Source: Jaltomata sinuosa (taxonomy: Eukaryota > Streptophyta > Magnoliopsida > Solanales > Solanaceae). From it: a stretch of 64,000 bases of DNA. Each line of letters opens with the position of its first letter. The first letter of the stretch is position 1. The stretch spans positions 62,001 through 126,000 of the forward strand of contig QJPP01001778.1 in assembly GCA_003996215.1 (NCBI GenBank), given 5' to 3'. Below are positions 46,711-58,400 of the stretch, piece by piece. The notes under the pieces are model-generated. The model had not been told where the DNA came from and did no database searches. It saw only the letters and a list, made by a program, of their open reading frames with translations. The position numbers and the translations under genes were made by a program.

Positions 46711-46983
46711 CTCCATCCGCATCTGAATAAGTGATCATTTTGCCTTTTTATTTTATTCCTAAATAAGTGATCATTTAGGCTTTCAAGAATAAATTGATCA
46801 TATTCTTTCAAATTTACCCTTGTTTACATAATCAAAAACTATTAATTAAAAAAGATCACATTAATTGTAATACAATTTAATTAGTGGTAAGATAGTAAAA
46901 ACACCTTTTATTTTCTAAAAGTGAACAATTTCTTAAAGGGCGTGCTCAACTTAAAATGATCACTTATTTAGGAACGGAGGGAG
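46711..46983. mobile_element. Stowaway-like MITE
   Basis: CTCCATCCGCATCTGAATAAG pairs with the right end CACTTATTTAGGAACGGAGGGAG; TA on both sides (46709-46710 and 46984-46985). Confidence 0.8.
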
Positions 46984-47200
46984 TAAGTGGTTTCTCAATT
47001 AATTCTATGTGATATGGTAATGTGAGAAATTACTGTTTTTAGCATGAAAAGTAATTTTTCAAGACCTTGCTAAAAGTGTGATTTACTTTTCTCTCTATAA
47101 ATGTACTTACCATTAGGCTAAATTAATTTGGACGCTATTTTGTAAATAAATTGATTTTCACTAAACCAAATTAGGAAATAAAAATATTTGTAAACAATTA

Positions 47201-47420
47201 CTTCATCTGTATCAATTTGTTTGGTTTTAACTTGACATGAAGTTTAAGAAAATAAAGAAGTTTTTTGAATTTTGTGATCGTAAATTAAAGATATGTAAAA
47301 TGTATCAAAATATTCTTTAATCTTATGGTTAAAGAATTGCATGCCAAAAAAGAAAAGATTCATTATTTTTAAAAGAGATTAAAAAAGAAAATAGACAAAC
47401 AAATTAAAATGGAGAGGGAA
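47201..47420. mobile_element. Stowaway-like MITE (family with 29925 and 49680)
   Basis: Begins CTTCATCTGTATCAATTTG and ends AAATTAAAATGGAGAGGGAA, with TA on both sides. The body has TTAACTTGACATGAAGTTTA as in its two relatives. Confidence 0.7.
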
Positions 47421-48150
47421 TAAAACAAGATTTTAACGTACATGGTGTATAAGCACTGTTTAGAGAAAGAACTCTAAAGTAGCAGAACCATATCGATCAT
47501 AATTATATTGAACTCTCTCATTAAAAGTAAAGATTAAAAATTATTCATTGGCTACCTTAACTTTATTCTTTTTAAAAAAATGCTGTAGAATTCTTTGGCA
47601 CTTTGATGCATTAATGCATGTATATTGTTTAAAATAAATGTGCAAAAAGATTCCCCATCAAATTGATCTTCTTTAAGCATTAGCACGCAGTAAAGCCAAT
47701 TTTATGATTAGTGCTAATTATATTTAGAGAGTGGATTATTAGTCGGTATTGCACATGTTATTGATGATTACGGAACTAAGCAAAGCAATTAATAGCTTAA
47801 TAAAAAGTTTGTATTATTGATAATGACAGAACCAAGCAAGCAATTAGATTGACCGATTGACGATGAAGTCACTATTATCTATTTTAATCCACGGCCCTTA
47901 CCAAAACTCTAGAGCTTTAGAGTGTGCTTGGTATAAAGAAAAATGTTTTTTTAATTTTCTCATATTTGATTGTTCAAAGTATTTTGGAAAACATTTTCTC
48001 TAGCAAAACGAGCACCTTAAAAATGAGAAAAATGACCTCTCTAATGAAAATAAGGAATACAAGTTTCATAACCTAAGGGACATTCTAAGTTCATTGTTTC
48101 CTTCCCACCCACACCTAACATCTCCAATCCCCACCCCCACCACCCCCGGA

Positions 48151-48384
48151 TCCCCACTCCCTAGCTACCCAATCCTGATTACATAGTATTTTGCTAGATT
48201 ATATATAAATACTTTTGAAATAATATTTCTTTGCTTACTTACTAAACAGTAAAAAATAAGTAAGAAACCCCACTCCCTACCCCATCCTGCTTATATAGTG
48301 TTTTGCTAGATTACATATAAATGCTTTTGTCATAATATTTTTTTTGCGTAATTATCAAACACTAAGAAATAAGTAAGAAACCAA
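48151..48384 (+). repeat. Tandem duplication of about 117 bp
   Basis: CCCCACTCCCTA ... TTTTGCTAGATTA(T/C)ATATAAAT ... AAATAAGTAAGAAACC occurs twice in succession (about 48153-48267 and 48268-48383). Confidence 0.75.
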
Positions 48385-48654
48385 TTAGTTCCTATTAAAT
48401 ATAATGTTCCTTAAAATGTCCAATTCAAATTAGCCACGTCAAAACGCGCTCTTGGGAGTTTAAAATGAATTATATATTTCCACATTGCATCATGCGCACA
48501 ACATTGACTGGTAGTGAGATATAAATAAAAATATTAGAGGACTAAAGTAGTAGGCAATATAACAATTCAAAAAAGAAAATGTTGAGTTGTCGAGTTACTG
48601 CCTCTTACAACATTATCTGTAATGTAGACTTTCGGTGTGTATGCCGCAAAAGAC

Positions 48655-48755
48655 TAGACTTCGTGTTTTTTATTACAAAAGTGGAGAATCGAACCTTTAT
48701 CAACAAGATGTAAGTTTCAGGTAGCCGGACAAACTAATTGAGCTACGAAGATTCC
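48655..48755 (-). mobile_element. SINE-like tRNA-derived fragment
   Basis: On the minus strand GTAGCTCAATTAGTTTG (box A-like) and AAAGGTTCGATTCTCC (box B-like) are separated as in a tRNA promoter. It lies about 75 bases upstream of the AAE gene. It does not form a standard tRNA. Confidence 0.5.
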
Positions 48756-48829
48756 GTGGGAAATTACGTCTAAGTCCTATATATAGAGTGGAACAGCAAG
48801 TCTGGAGTAGTAAGTAGTTGTTCACAACA

Positions 48830-51800
48830 ATGGAAGGACTGGTACTTTGCCCTGCAAACCACGTACCATTGACACCTCTAAGTTTTTTGGAACGTGCTGC
48901 ATTTGTTTACCGCAAAAAGATAGCCTTAATTCATGGAAATATAAGTTATTCATGGGAAGACTTATATGAAAGATGTGTGAAGCTTGCATCTGCTCTTACT
49001 CAACTTGGAGTACTCTCCCCTGGTCATCTTGTAAGTCTAAAAATTTCCTCCTTTCAATTAGTCCATCATTTAATATACATGTACTATACTTGAACTTTCC
49101 ATTATCGATCAGGTTGAACATCCTTAGTGAAAATTCTTGACTTAACTATTGCATGTATATATACTTGCCCGCCATTTAGTCAAAACTAGTTAATTTCCAT
49201 TCAAGATCTATATGTATATACTAGAAGATCAGTTCTTTGAATATATTCGATTCTTTTTCCATGCATGCCAATTGTTTTCTTGAAGGCAAAAGCTGCCGTT
49301 AGACTTGATCTCAACCAAGTCAACAAGGCCCAAGGGGTTCCGAACCCCTTCGGCAGAAAATTACACCGTTTGTATATAGTTAAAATTATTTGTTACGTAT
49401 ATATAGTAGATGTTGAATCTCCTTTAACCTCTTCGTGTATTTACTTTTTATATTTTGAACCCCTTAGCAAAAATTCTAGCGTCACTGGCTCATTCATTCA
49501 CGCAAATTGATTGATGCGTAGAAGAAGGGTTCTTATCCTTTTTACACATATAATAAAAAGAAGGCTCGGACAACAAACTTTAATTTTTAGTTGATCTTAA
49601 TAATTATGTTCCTTACGAACATAGACTTGACTTACATATATAGTCTAATTCTCTTATATCTATTCGTCTCATTTTGATACTCTGTTTCAATTTGTCTGTC
49701 TGATTTTGATTTGACACGAAATTTAAGAAAATATAGAAGACTTTTGAATCATGTGATCTTAAATTAAAGATATCTGGAATCTAGCGAAATGTCATTTAAT
49801 ATTGTGATTTTAAATATGTCATGTGAAAAGAAAGAAATATATATTTTTTTAAACGAACTAAAAAAAGTAAGGCAAATAAATTGAAACGGAGGGAGTATAG
49901 ACTTGACCAGCTATTTTATTAGTAAGTCATTGATAAGATTATAAGAATATATATATTTGACCGGTCTTTTTCCATTAACGAACCATCTTTTGTCTAGTTA
50001 CTAGATATTCAAAACCATTTTTGAGTGCTCATACTACTAATTGCTTCTCAATTCTAATAGTAACGACAGATCAGGCCCCTCCTGTTTCATGCTCTTATTG
50101 TTCCTTTCCCTTTTTCTCCATGAACCTCTAAAAAAAAGACGTTCATAACTTGCGTAATGGTGTCAACTGTCAACATTAGGGGCTGAGTGGGGACATATTC
50201 ACAATGTCATGTAATAAAAGTACTATAACAAATCATAGGAGTACTAATATTAATGTAAAAGGTGAATTTTTTTTTATTGTGTAACTCACATATATAATAA
50301 AAAAACATAAGAAATATGTACTAGTACTACTATTATAATATCTACTAACAGTATGTACTTCCATTTCATGCTTTAAAAATGATAAAAATATGAGTAATCA
50401 CGTGTAACGGTGTGAATACACGTTTGTTGCCATTTTCATTCTTTTTAATTAACAAATGAGATCGACCACAAGTCCTCGTCTCAAATTGTAATTAATTAAT
50501 TAAACACATCACACATAAAATTTGATCTTTTAGATCAGAGCACATGATGATACGCCTTGAAGGAAAAAAACTATTCTTATATCAATGTTATCATATTAAC
50601 TTAGTAGGGTACGTTTGGTAGCTGGTTAGAGTTATGCAGGTATTAATAATGCAAGAATTAGTTAGGAGGGAATCTATGTATTATTTTATGTAGGTGTTAG
50701 TTACAAGGATTAGTTATTCATGTATTAGTTGTATTAATTATTCCACCTTCTATCCTATATAAAATAATACATATATAGATGCCCTCATAACTTATACATG
50801 TATTAGTTATGCGAGTTTTTAAATTGCAAACCGACTACCCCATTAATTTTATACATAAATAATTTACCTCCTAACTAACTGCCAAACGTGATACTCCTAC
50901 TTATGCAGAATTTAATACGTGCTTAGATCCTTTCAGTTGGCTAGAATCCATTACTTGAACGAAACTAGATCTCACGGAATCATATTGAATATTTGACAAT
51001 ACATTTTGTACCTTGCTAAAAATCGATCCTTGTTTACCAATCACACATTGTCTAACTAAATCCAATTCTTTCTCGATACGTTCTTCAAAAAATCCAATTC
51101 GGGCGAATTCCTCCCCCAACTAACAAAGAGATCTACCCTACATCTAAATCAACTACCAAACGACTCCTTAGTACTTATACCTTTTTTCCCTCATTCTGTA
51201 TGAGCCACTGCGTTGACTTTGATTTGGAATTATACTACTATTTATTGACTTTGTCGTGTTTAGCAATGTGTTAAAGATCCACATTAGGAAAAAAAATTGA
51301 TGACTAGGTGCAATTGATCTGCCTTATGACCAGAGGAAAACATCTAGATTCATGAATTTGATCAATACTGGAGAAGTCAATGGTCTTATAGTTTGGAAGT
51401 AACATGCATGAGAAGTTGATGTCATAGGGGGCTCTCGTGAATTGAATGATATTCTTTAATTTAGTGTTATTTTGTTTGATATAAACATCGAACATGAGTA
51501 AGTATTTAGTCTGATATAAATACCGAACATAAGTAAGTAGTTTTTTTTTATGTCTATCCAATGTTGGGGATGGATGCACAACTAAAGTTACGGGTCGGGT
51601 AACCTAATAGTTTTGGCTCACCCCATATGTGTTAAAAATCTAGTACTAAATTTGAATAAATATTATATCACTCTATCTGTTCTCTATTACTTATCCAGTT
51701 AATTTAACAAATCAAAAGAGATTTATTATTTACTTTCAATATTACCCTTAATTAAGTAATCTCACTTTCCAAACTTATTGGAGTGCAATGTTAATATTGG

Positions 51801-53512
51801 ACTAGTAAAAGGGAATAAGCGAAGCATTTCAACCTAGTAACTCAAATGATTAGTGGATTTCAATGAGATCCTGACCTTGTAAACTTCAAATTCTACATCA
51901 TTATCAATCTACTGAGTTCAAACATATTTTCTTTTTTCCCTCTTCGTTTTTATTTTAGCTTATTTTGTCATACTTAAGTGTGAACCAATTATAATAAGCT
52001 TATTTATTCTAATACAAACAGGTGGCAGCAGTGGCGCCTAATGTACCAGCACTCTACGAGCTGCATTTTGGTGTACCAATGGCAGGGGCAGTCCTTTCTG
52101 CACTTAACACAATGCTAGATGCTGCCACATTGGCACAAAAACTTCATCAATTAGAGGCCAAAGTCATTTTTGTATATTCTGATTTCATTGAACTAGTGCT
52201 TCAAGCACTAATCATTCTTCAAGAGAAAGACAAGCCATGTCTTGTTGTCTTGATCCATGAAAGTGACAATGTAAAAGAACCACCAGTATCATCAGTACCA
52301 CTAAAGATTCTGGATTACCAAACACTTCTTGAAATGGGGCAGCCTAATTTCAAGATTGTGTACCCCAAAAACGAATTTGATCCGATTTCGATCAATTTTA
52401 CTTCTGGATCAACAGGGAAGCCTAAAGGAGCTGTGTATAGCCACAGAGCTGCCTATTTGAATGCAATTGCTGACATTTTTCGATATGAAATGGGAAAAAG
52501 TTCTGTTTTTCTCTGGACAGTGGACATGTTTCGATGTAACGGATGGTGTCTCCCCTGGACAGTAGCTGCTTTGGGTGGCACTAATATTTGCCTAGGAGAA
52601 ATCAATGGAAAAGAAATTTTGGAGTCCATTTACCTTCACAATGTGACACATTTTTGTGGTGCACCAATGTTGCTTACAAAAATTGCAGATGCAATTGGCA
52701 CAAATCAGCCCTTGTTACCTCACAATGTGAACGTAACAGTAGCAGGGGTATTGCCACCACCAGAAATTCTGACCAAACTGGAAAAATTAGGATTTAGTAT
52801 TAACCATGCATATGGTATGAGTGAAGCACTTGGTCCAATGATATCAATGCCTAGGATATCTCAAGATGATTTCACCAATTCAAATGAAGACGCGAACGTG
52901 AAAATTCGCAAAGGGATTCACAACATTATGATGGAAGAAGTTGATGTGAAAGATTCAGGGAGTATGAAAAGTGTGCCAGCAGATGGAAAAACCATAGGAG
53001 AAATCATGTTTAGAGGCAATGCTATGATGCTGGGGTACTTGAAAGATCAATCAAGAACTGAAGAAGCCTTTGAGGGAGGGTGGTATAGGACTAAAGATCT
53101 TGGAATTAAATACCCAAATGGGTATATAAAATTGAAGGATCGCGCTGTCGATGTAATCAAATCAGGGAGGGAAACTATAAGCACACTTGAAATTGAAGGT
53201 GTTTTGATTAGGCATCCTATGGTTTTGGAGGCTGCAGTTGTAGCAAGACCTGATGATGTTCTTGGAGAGACCCCTTGTGCTTTTGTGAAGTTGAAAGAAG
53301 GGTGTTTTGTGACTAAGGAAGAAATTATCAAGTTCTGTGAAGATAGGCTACAGGATTATATGGTTCCACAGGCAGTAATCTTTGGTGATTTGCCACTCAA
53401 TTCTTCAGGGAAAATACAGAAATTTATGCTCAGGGACAAGGCCAAGGCATTGAAATTATGCCTACAAGTGGCGTGCTTCTCAGTTGGCGAGCTGCCCACA
53501 CCTTCATCCTAG
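48830..53512 (+). CDS. Acyl-activating enzyme (AAE) 1, divergent (563 aa, 2 exons)
   Basis: Exons are 48830-49030 and 52022-53512, joined in phase 0 across a 2,991-bp intron that contains two MITEs. The start MEGLVLCPANHVPLTPLSFL is the first ATG and matches plant AAE enzymes (ANL superfamily, acyl-CoA synthetases that adenylate short- or aromatic acids with ATP and form the CoA thioester). The P-loop FTSGSTGKPKG (193-203), MFRCNGW and YGMSEALGP are recognisable. Two conserved motifs are altered: HTGD is RTKD (423-426), and the hinge/A8 motif, normally RMKDIIISGGENI, is RAVDVIKSGRETI (441-453). The C-terminal catalytic Lys531 in NSSGKIQK is kept. The C-terminus, GELPTPSS, is not a peroxisomal signal. 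It may be neofunctionalised or losing activity; the frame is intact. Confidence 0.85.
49680..49895. mobile_element. Stowaway-like MITE in AAE1 intron
   Basis: CTCTGTTTCAATTTGTCTG pairs with AAATTGAAACGGAGGGAG; TA at 49678-49679 and 49896-49897. Same family as 29925-30172. Confidence 0.8.
50604..50899. mobile_element. Tourist-like MITE in AAE1 intron
   Basis: GTAGGGTACGTTTGGTAGCT at the left pairs with AACTGCCAAACGTGATACTCC at the right. Flanks CTTA occur on both sides. The interior consists of ATTAGTTAT-type repeats. Confidence 0.65.
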
Positions 53513-54288
53513 TGGTGGGGATTTGAATCCTACGCTATCTCCCCCTGCCACCCCCACCCCACCCACCCACCCACCCACACCCAAAAAGAAGGAAGAATAA
53601 AGGCACTGGAATTATGCCTGCCTTCATAGAAATTGCCCCTTGTCAGTCTTTGTTGTGTCTACCAAAAACATTGCTCACAATCCCAAAGGAATCATGTATT
53701 TGTTGAATTTGGCATGAATTTACTTGATTGGAACTTTGTTGAAAAGTTAATTTGACAATAATGATGTTGAAAACTTTAAGGTTTGTTTTTCATTTTCTTA
53801 ATTTTCCTGTTTTAAAACTTTTTTCCATTTGGTATTTGACATATAAAAATATACATGTTGGTCCAATTGAGTTTGGGTGGATCTATCCACCAAACTCCTG
53901 TTTGTTTCTTACGTTGTTTTTACTTCTTGAATGTCAGCCAAGGGTGATATATTTAGTTTTTCTTTGCTCTACTTTGAAGAAATTTCTTAGTGGATTGAGC
54001 AATTTCTACAAAAACAAATGAAAATTACCACTTCAATTTTTTGAAATTTACATCATCATAAATTTATCAAATAAAACAGTAGACACTAGGCAGAAGATAT
54101 ATCAATATACACTCATAATTATATAAAGCAAAATAGTTGTCCAGAAATACAATAAACTTTCATAGTTGACAGTGATATATACAAATATAGACAATGTCCT
54201 CACACAATTATTGTTAGCTGTGTCTGGCTCAAAATAAAATATTTCCTTAAAACACTAGAATCTAAAAACTTGGTAACTTCAAATCTTA
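53513..54288. other. Intergenic, AAE1 3' side
   Basis: Begins with a C-rich run (CCACCCCACCCACCCACCCA, about 53548-53577) just after the AAE1 stop. The rest is AT-rich with no gene. Confidence 0.6.
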
Positions 54289-54357
54289 CAGTAAATTTCA
54301 TGAAAGGTCACTCAAGTATAGGTCCATATACTCGAGTTATTTTCATGAAATTTACTC
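54289..54357. mobile_element. 69-bp foldback element with 9-bp target duplication
   Basis: Arms AGTAAATTTCATGAAA and TTTCATGAAATTTACT pair perfectly and extend to about 30 bp with few mismatches around a GGTCCA loop. CAAATCTTA flanks both sides (54280-54288 and 54358-54366). It lies about 230 bases upstream of the strictosidine synthase-like ATG. Confidence 0.7.
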
Positions 54358-54584
54358 CAAATCTTAGATCTGAGTTTCTTTTTTTAGAGTGTGACTAAAC
54401 TACTTACGCCACAAAGATTGAAACAAATGGAGTAAGTATATAAGAAAGCAAACAAGGAAGAATAAGAGTCAAACAAATACTCTCAGATACCTTTCTCCTT
54501 TGCTGACGAATTGTATATTGTCAATTTCTGAACATTAATAATCCTTATCTTGTGAGCAAACTCCGCTATCACTGATAGCCAGCC

Positions 54585-57027
54585 ATGCCCAAGTCAAGCC
54601 CATCTTCTTCTTCTTCTTCTTCTACAACAACTGGGAACATGAGTTCTTCCCCCATTTCTCTAAGGTCCTTTTTCATATCACTACTAATACCCGTTATTCT
54701 AGCAACAGTTCTCTACCAACTCGATTCATTCGACCCGGTTTCTTATCCGCCCCATGTGCTCTCTACCGACCCGCCCATAGTCTTCCCAAAGCGCAATAAC
54801 CAGATGCTCCATGGCTCCGAAAAAATCGGAGTTGACCGGTTGTTGTCACCCGAAGACGTAGCTTACGATTCGGAATCGGGAGTTATATACACTGGCTGTG
54901 TTGATGGGTGGGTCAGAAAAGTAAAAGTGAATGAATCGGCGGCGGATTCGACGGTGGAGGATTGGGTTTTCACCGGCGGCAGACCTCTCGGACTTGCTCT
55001 AGGACGTCACGGCGAAGTTATCGTCGCCGATGCTGACAAGGTCCAGTTGTTATTATCCTTTTTTTTTTTGGAAAAAATTGTTGGGTTGTCAATAAGCTAG
55101 CTGTACACATCAAAAAGATACTGGACCACACAGTACATATTGAGAAAAATGGTGGGTCCTTTTGCAAAAACTGGGAGGATCTTAACAGTGGAATCAGAAG
55201 GATGTGTTTAGTAACAAAGAAGAAAAATAAGTAGTATTGTATAATTTTGTTACTTATTCTTATGTTAGGTTAACAAGCATAAGCAAAAAAAATATTACTA
55301 TCTCCATTTTTTTTCTTTTCTTAACACATGTGAATATTACCATAATCAATACTGCTAATCAACAATAATCAACTAAGCTGCTGTTAGCCTATTCAAACAT
55401 ATCTGCTACTAGTCCAGGACATTTATCTCTTGGATTGTTTAAGTATATCCACCCTACCTCGTATCTCCATTTTAATCTGCTTTACGATATCCTCTCTTTG
55501 TACATTTGTATGCCGAAACATCTTCCAATTCCTTGCTGTCCACACGCGATAAATGAAGGCTCCATATGCAGCAGTCATAACCTCTTTCCTGAATTGCTGC
55601 CAATGTGTTCTCATAATCCACACAATATTTTGTAGTATATCAGTATGTCGAAGCTTCAACTTAATCCAGCTGCTCACCTCATGCCACATCATTTTCGTCC
55701 ATGGGCATTCCTCAAATAGATGTTGCCCAGTTTCTATCGTATCTCCTTCACACAGGCTACACGTAGCATTATCACAAGCTATACCAAATCTGAGCAGCCT
55801 CTCCTTTGTCAACAGTTTGCCTTGGGTAGTTAGCCACAACAAGAACCTATGTTTTGGCAATAGAACTGAGTTCCGTATAAGCTTAGCCCCTTGCATAGGT
55901 TGTCTGATCCCAATAGTGTATATGATATAGGTAAAATATTGTTGATTCTTTTCAGCCAAGTAAGGTAACATGTGCAGCATTGGTTGCCTTTGGTTTTTAG
56001 GATCAAGATTGAATTTGATTTCATACTGATCAGAAGCACAAGAGCAGTTTGTACTTGCACCGTTTTAATACTCGTATAAATGTTTAGAATGAAATGTTTA
56101 AATGGGACAGGGGTTACTACTGAACGTTACTTCAGAGGGTGAAATTAAAGTGCTAACAGAGGAAGCTGAAGGCCTGAAATTCAAATTGGCAGACGCTGTA
56201 GACGTTGCAGAGGATGGCATGATATACTTCTCTGATGCTTCTTACAAATATAAATTCGAAGAATTCATGTATGATTTTCTTGAAGGCAGGCCCTATGGAA
56301 GATTGTTAAGTTATGATCCATCAACTAAACGGACCAAAACACTACTTAGCAACCTGTATTTTGCTAATGGTGTTGTAGTCTCTCCAGATCAAAATTCTGT
56401 TATTTTCTGTGAAACCCCTTTGTAAGTACTCTTCATATGTCTTAATTTCGATAGAGGTTACTTGGATTATTTCTCATTATGTCCATTTTTTGTGTTTAAT
56501 TTGTAGGAGGAATTGCAAGAAGTATTACATAAAAGGCGAAAGAGAAGGATCTGTGGATATATTTGTTGAGAATTTGCCTGGATTTCCTGACAACATTCGG
56601 TATGATGGTGAAGGCCATTATTGGATTGCATTTGCATCGGTAAGATTCTTTGTGACATTTAAATTTGACATGTTCAACCTTTAGCTTCTGCGACTGTATA
56701 GTATTTTGTTTATGACCATATTCCATTTTTTTCCCTATAACTTGACAGGAAAAGACATATGCATGGGACTTGGCACAAAGGTACCCATTTATCAGAAAGA
56801 TAATGGCTATAATTGCGAAGTATGTAGGCCAACCTCATGTAGAGAAAAATGGTGGTGCTTTATCTGTTGATTTACAAGGAAATCCAGTCGAACACTATTA
56901 TGACGCGGACTTGACGATGGTGTCAAGTGCCACTAAGATTGGTGATCATTTGTACTGTGGTTCTGTAAAGACTCCGTACATGCTTCGCCTCAATCTGAAA
57001 CAAAATCCTGCAGTTCAAACTTCATAA
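54585..57027 (+). CDS. Strictosidine synthase-like protein (392 aa, 4 exons)
   Basis: Exons are 54585-55040, 56111-56421, 56507-56639 and 56749-57027, totalling 393 codons including stop. A Ser-rich cytosolic head (1-27) is followed by one transmembrane anchor (about 29-46) and a six-bladed beta-propeller of the strictosidine synthase/APMAP type: LLSPEDVAYDSESGVIYTGC, GGRPLGLALGRHGEVIVADA, LADAVDVAEDGMIYFSDASY, NLYFANGVVVSPDQNSVIFC, NLPGFPDNIRYDGEGHYWIA. These plant proteins are ER/endomembrane glycoproteins and usually do not make strictosidine; the substrate is unknown. Intron 1 (1,070 bp) holds an antisense LINE fragment that ends about 40 bases before the exon 2 acceptor, which has a weak pyrimidine tract. 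Confidence 0.88.
55423..56075 (-). mobile_element. L1-type LINE fragment (zf-RVT domain) in intron 1
   Basis: An uninterrupted 185-codon frame (55423-55980) on the strand opposite the host gene contains LLPKHRFLLWLTTQGKLLTK, ATCSLCEGDTIETGQHLFEE and CPWTKMMWHEVSSWI. This is the zinc-binding reverse-transcriptase-associated domain (zf-RVT) at the C-terminus of plant L1 LINEs. The reverse transcriptase itself is missing, so the copy is a fragment. Confidence 0.85.
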
Positions 57028-57260
57028 ACAAGAAGGTCATGATGATTTTCCTTTTCCGGCTACAAATTTCAAAAGTAGGATTTCCATAGTACAGAAAATG
57101 TACGTGTTTGATTTAAAAAATAATGGACGTATTTGTAACTAGAGTCATTATATTTTGTGTAAGATTTCCACGGTATAAAAGGTGTGAGTGTTTGCTTTTT
57201 AAATAAAAGAAGTGCATCTGCAAGAATCATATTACAAGCGCATTTAAATTGATCCAAATT
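57028..57260. other. 3' flank of the strictosidine synthase-like gene
   Basis: Probable 3' UTR. TAGGATTTCCATAGTACAGAAAA and a similar TAAGATTTCCACGGTATAAAA suggest a local imperfect repeat. Confidence 0.4.
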
Positions 57261-58400
57261 TTAGTCCAACCATTGCTTTATAGAATTACTCCTATTGCAA
57301 ATCCTCAAATTGCAGAGCTGTAAAATCTCAGAATCTGTTACCCTACTCAACATATTCAAGACTGTTGGATGTGTGACCTGTGGAGGGATAAAATTATTTT
57401 TCCTAACGTATGTGTTGAGCTCATCCCATGAATAAAAGCAGCCAACCACTTGATCTACTAAGATCCCCGGGACATTGGAAGAATGGAAGCTAGTGTTGCA
57501 ACCTATAGAAGAATTTAAAATTACACCCTGAGATGTTAATAGACGGACAGCGCTCAACGCCAAACTCCCCATCACCTAAAATTGAATATATATTTTTGAC
57601 AAAAGAACAAGATGAATCTACTCAAGAATGACTACCTTAATCGATTTTATCTGTTTCCTTCTAAATTTCATCACAAGATAAGAAATTATATGAAAGAGAT
57701 ATTGTCTAATTTTATTTTTTTTAATAAATTTCCAAGATGCAGTACCTGAAGGATGTATATTATTTATGGTGACCACAAAAGACATGGGGGGACTAGACCT
57801 TACCCCATGAATACATCCTAGATTACCCTAGCAATCATAGCAAAAAGGAGAATGAATACAGAAGAAGCATTACATTCTCTCGAAACAGAAGGATGTACAC
57901 TTAGCTAACAAAAAAATTGGCCTTGTCGTATCGAATCTTGATACTAGGCATCTGCATTTTGTCTAAGATAAAGGAACCCTTAGCTCCAGCAGGCATCTGA
58001 GCAAGTGATATTGTCTAATTAAATCTATGAAACTGTTAGATTTCCAAATAAAATAGTTAGATGGGCTTTTAAGGTGATAACAAAAGGATAACCAATTTGG
58101 CAAACATGAATAGTTAGGCACTCATCCATCACCCAATTTGGCAAACATGAATTCTTATGGTAAGGGGTACTACCAATTGTCATCTTACAAGCCCATGGAA
58201 CTTCAGCAAGCTAACAAAAATTGGACATATATAATAGAACAGAGCCATCAAAATGTACCAAGAAATAGAAATTCAGATACAGATTAAATGAAAAGAACTG
58301 AAAATACTATAATCTATAAAGCATAAATCTTTGAGTGAGAAGAAACTTACAACATTGTTCCCAACAAAGAATTCCCAGCTGGGAGAGAGCAGAATAGAGA
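57261..58400 (-). pseudogene. Decayed AAE pseudogene
   Basis: Two islands on the minus strand resemble the AAE gene at 60900-63347. At 57350-57420 the reading VTHPTVLNML corresponds to VTHMSGAPTVLNMI with a small deletion. At 58349-58400 the reading SALSQLGI followed by a GTAAG donor corresponds to the end of exon 1 (ASALSQLGISRGDVV). The P-loop and all adenylation motifs are absent. Several stops occur between the islands. It lies between two intact AAE genes and is probably the relic of a third. Confidence 0.6.

Noticed and set aside
48680..48755. A tRNA gene upstream of AAE1
   Set aside because: Box A- and box B-like motifs are present but the arms do not form a complete cloverleaf; a similar degenerate fragment at 45895-45990 points to a SINE.
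57261..57575. 104-codon frame as a separate small gene
   Set aside because: Its VTH..TVLNML segment aligns with the AAE gene, so it is treated as part of the AAE relic.
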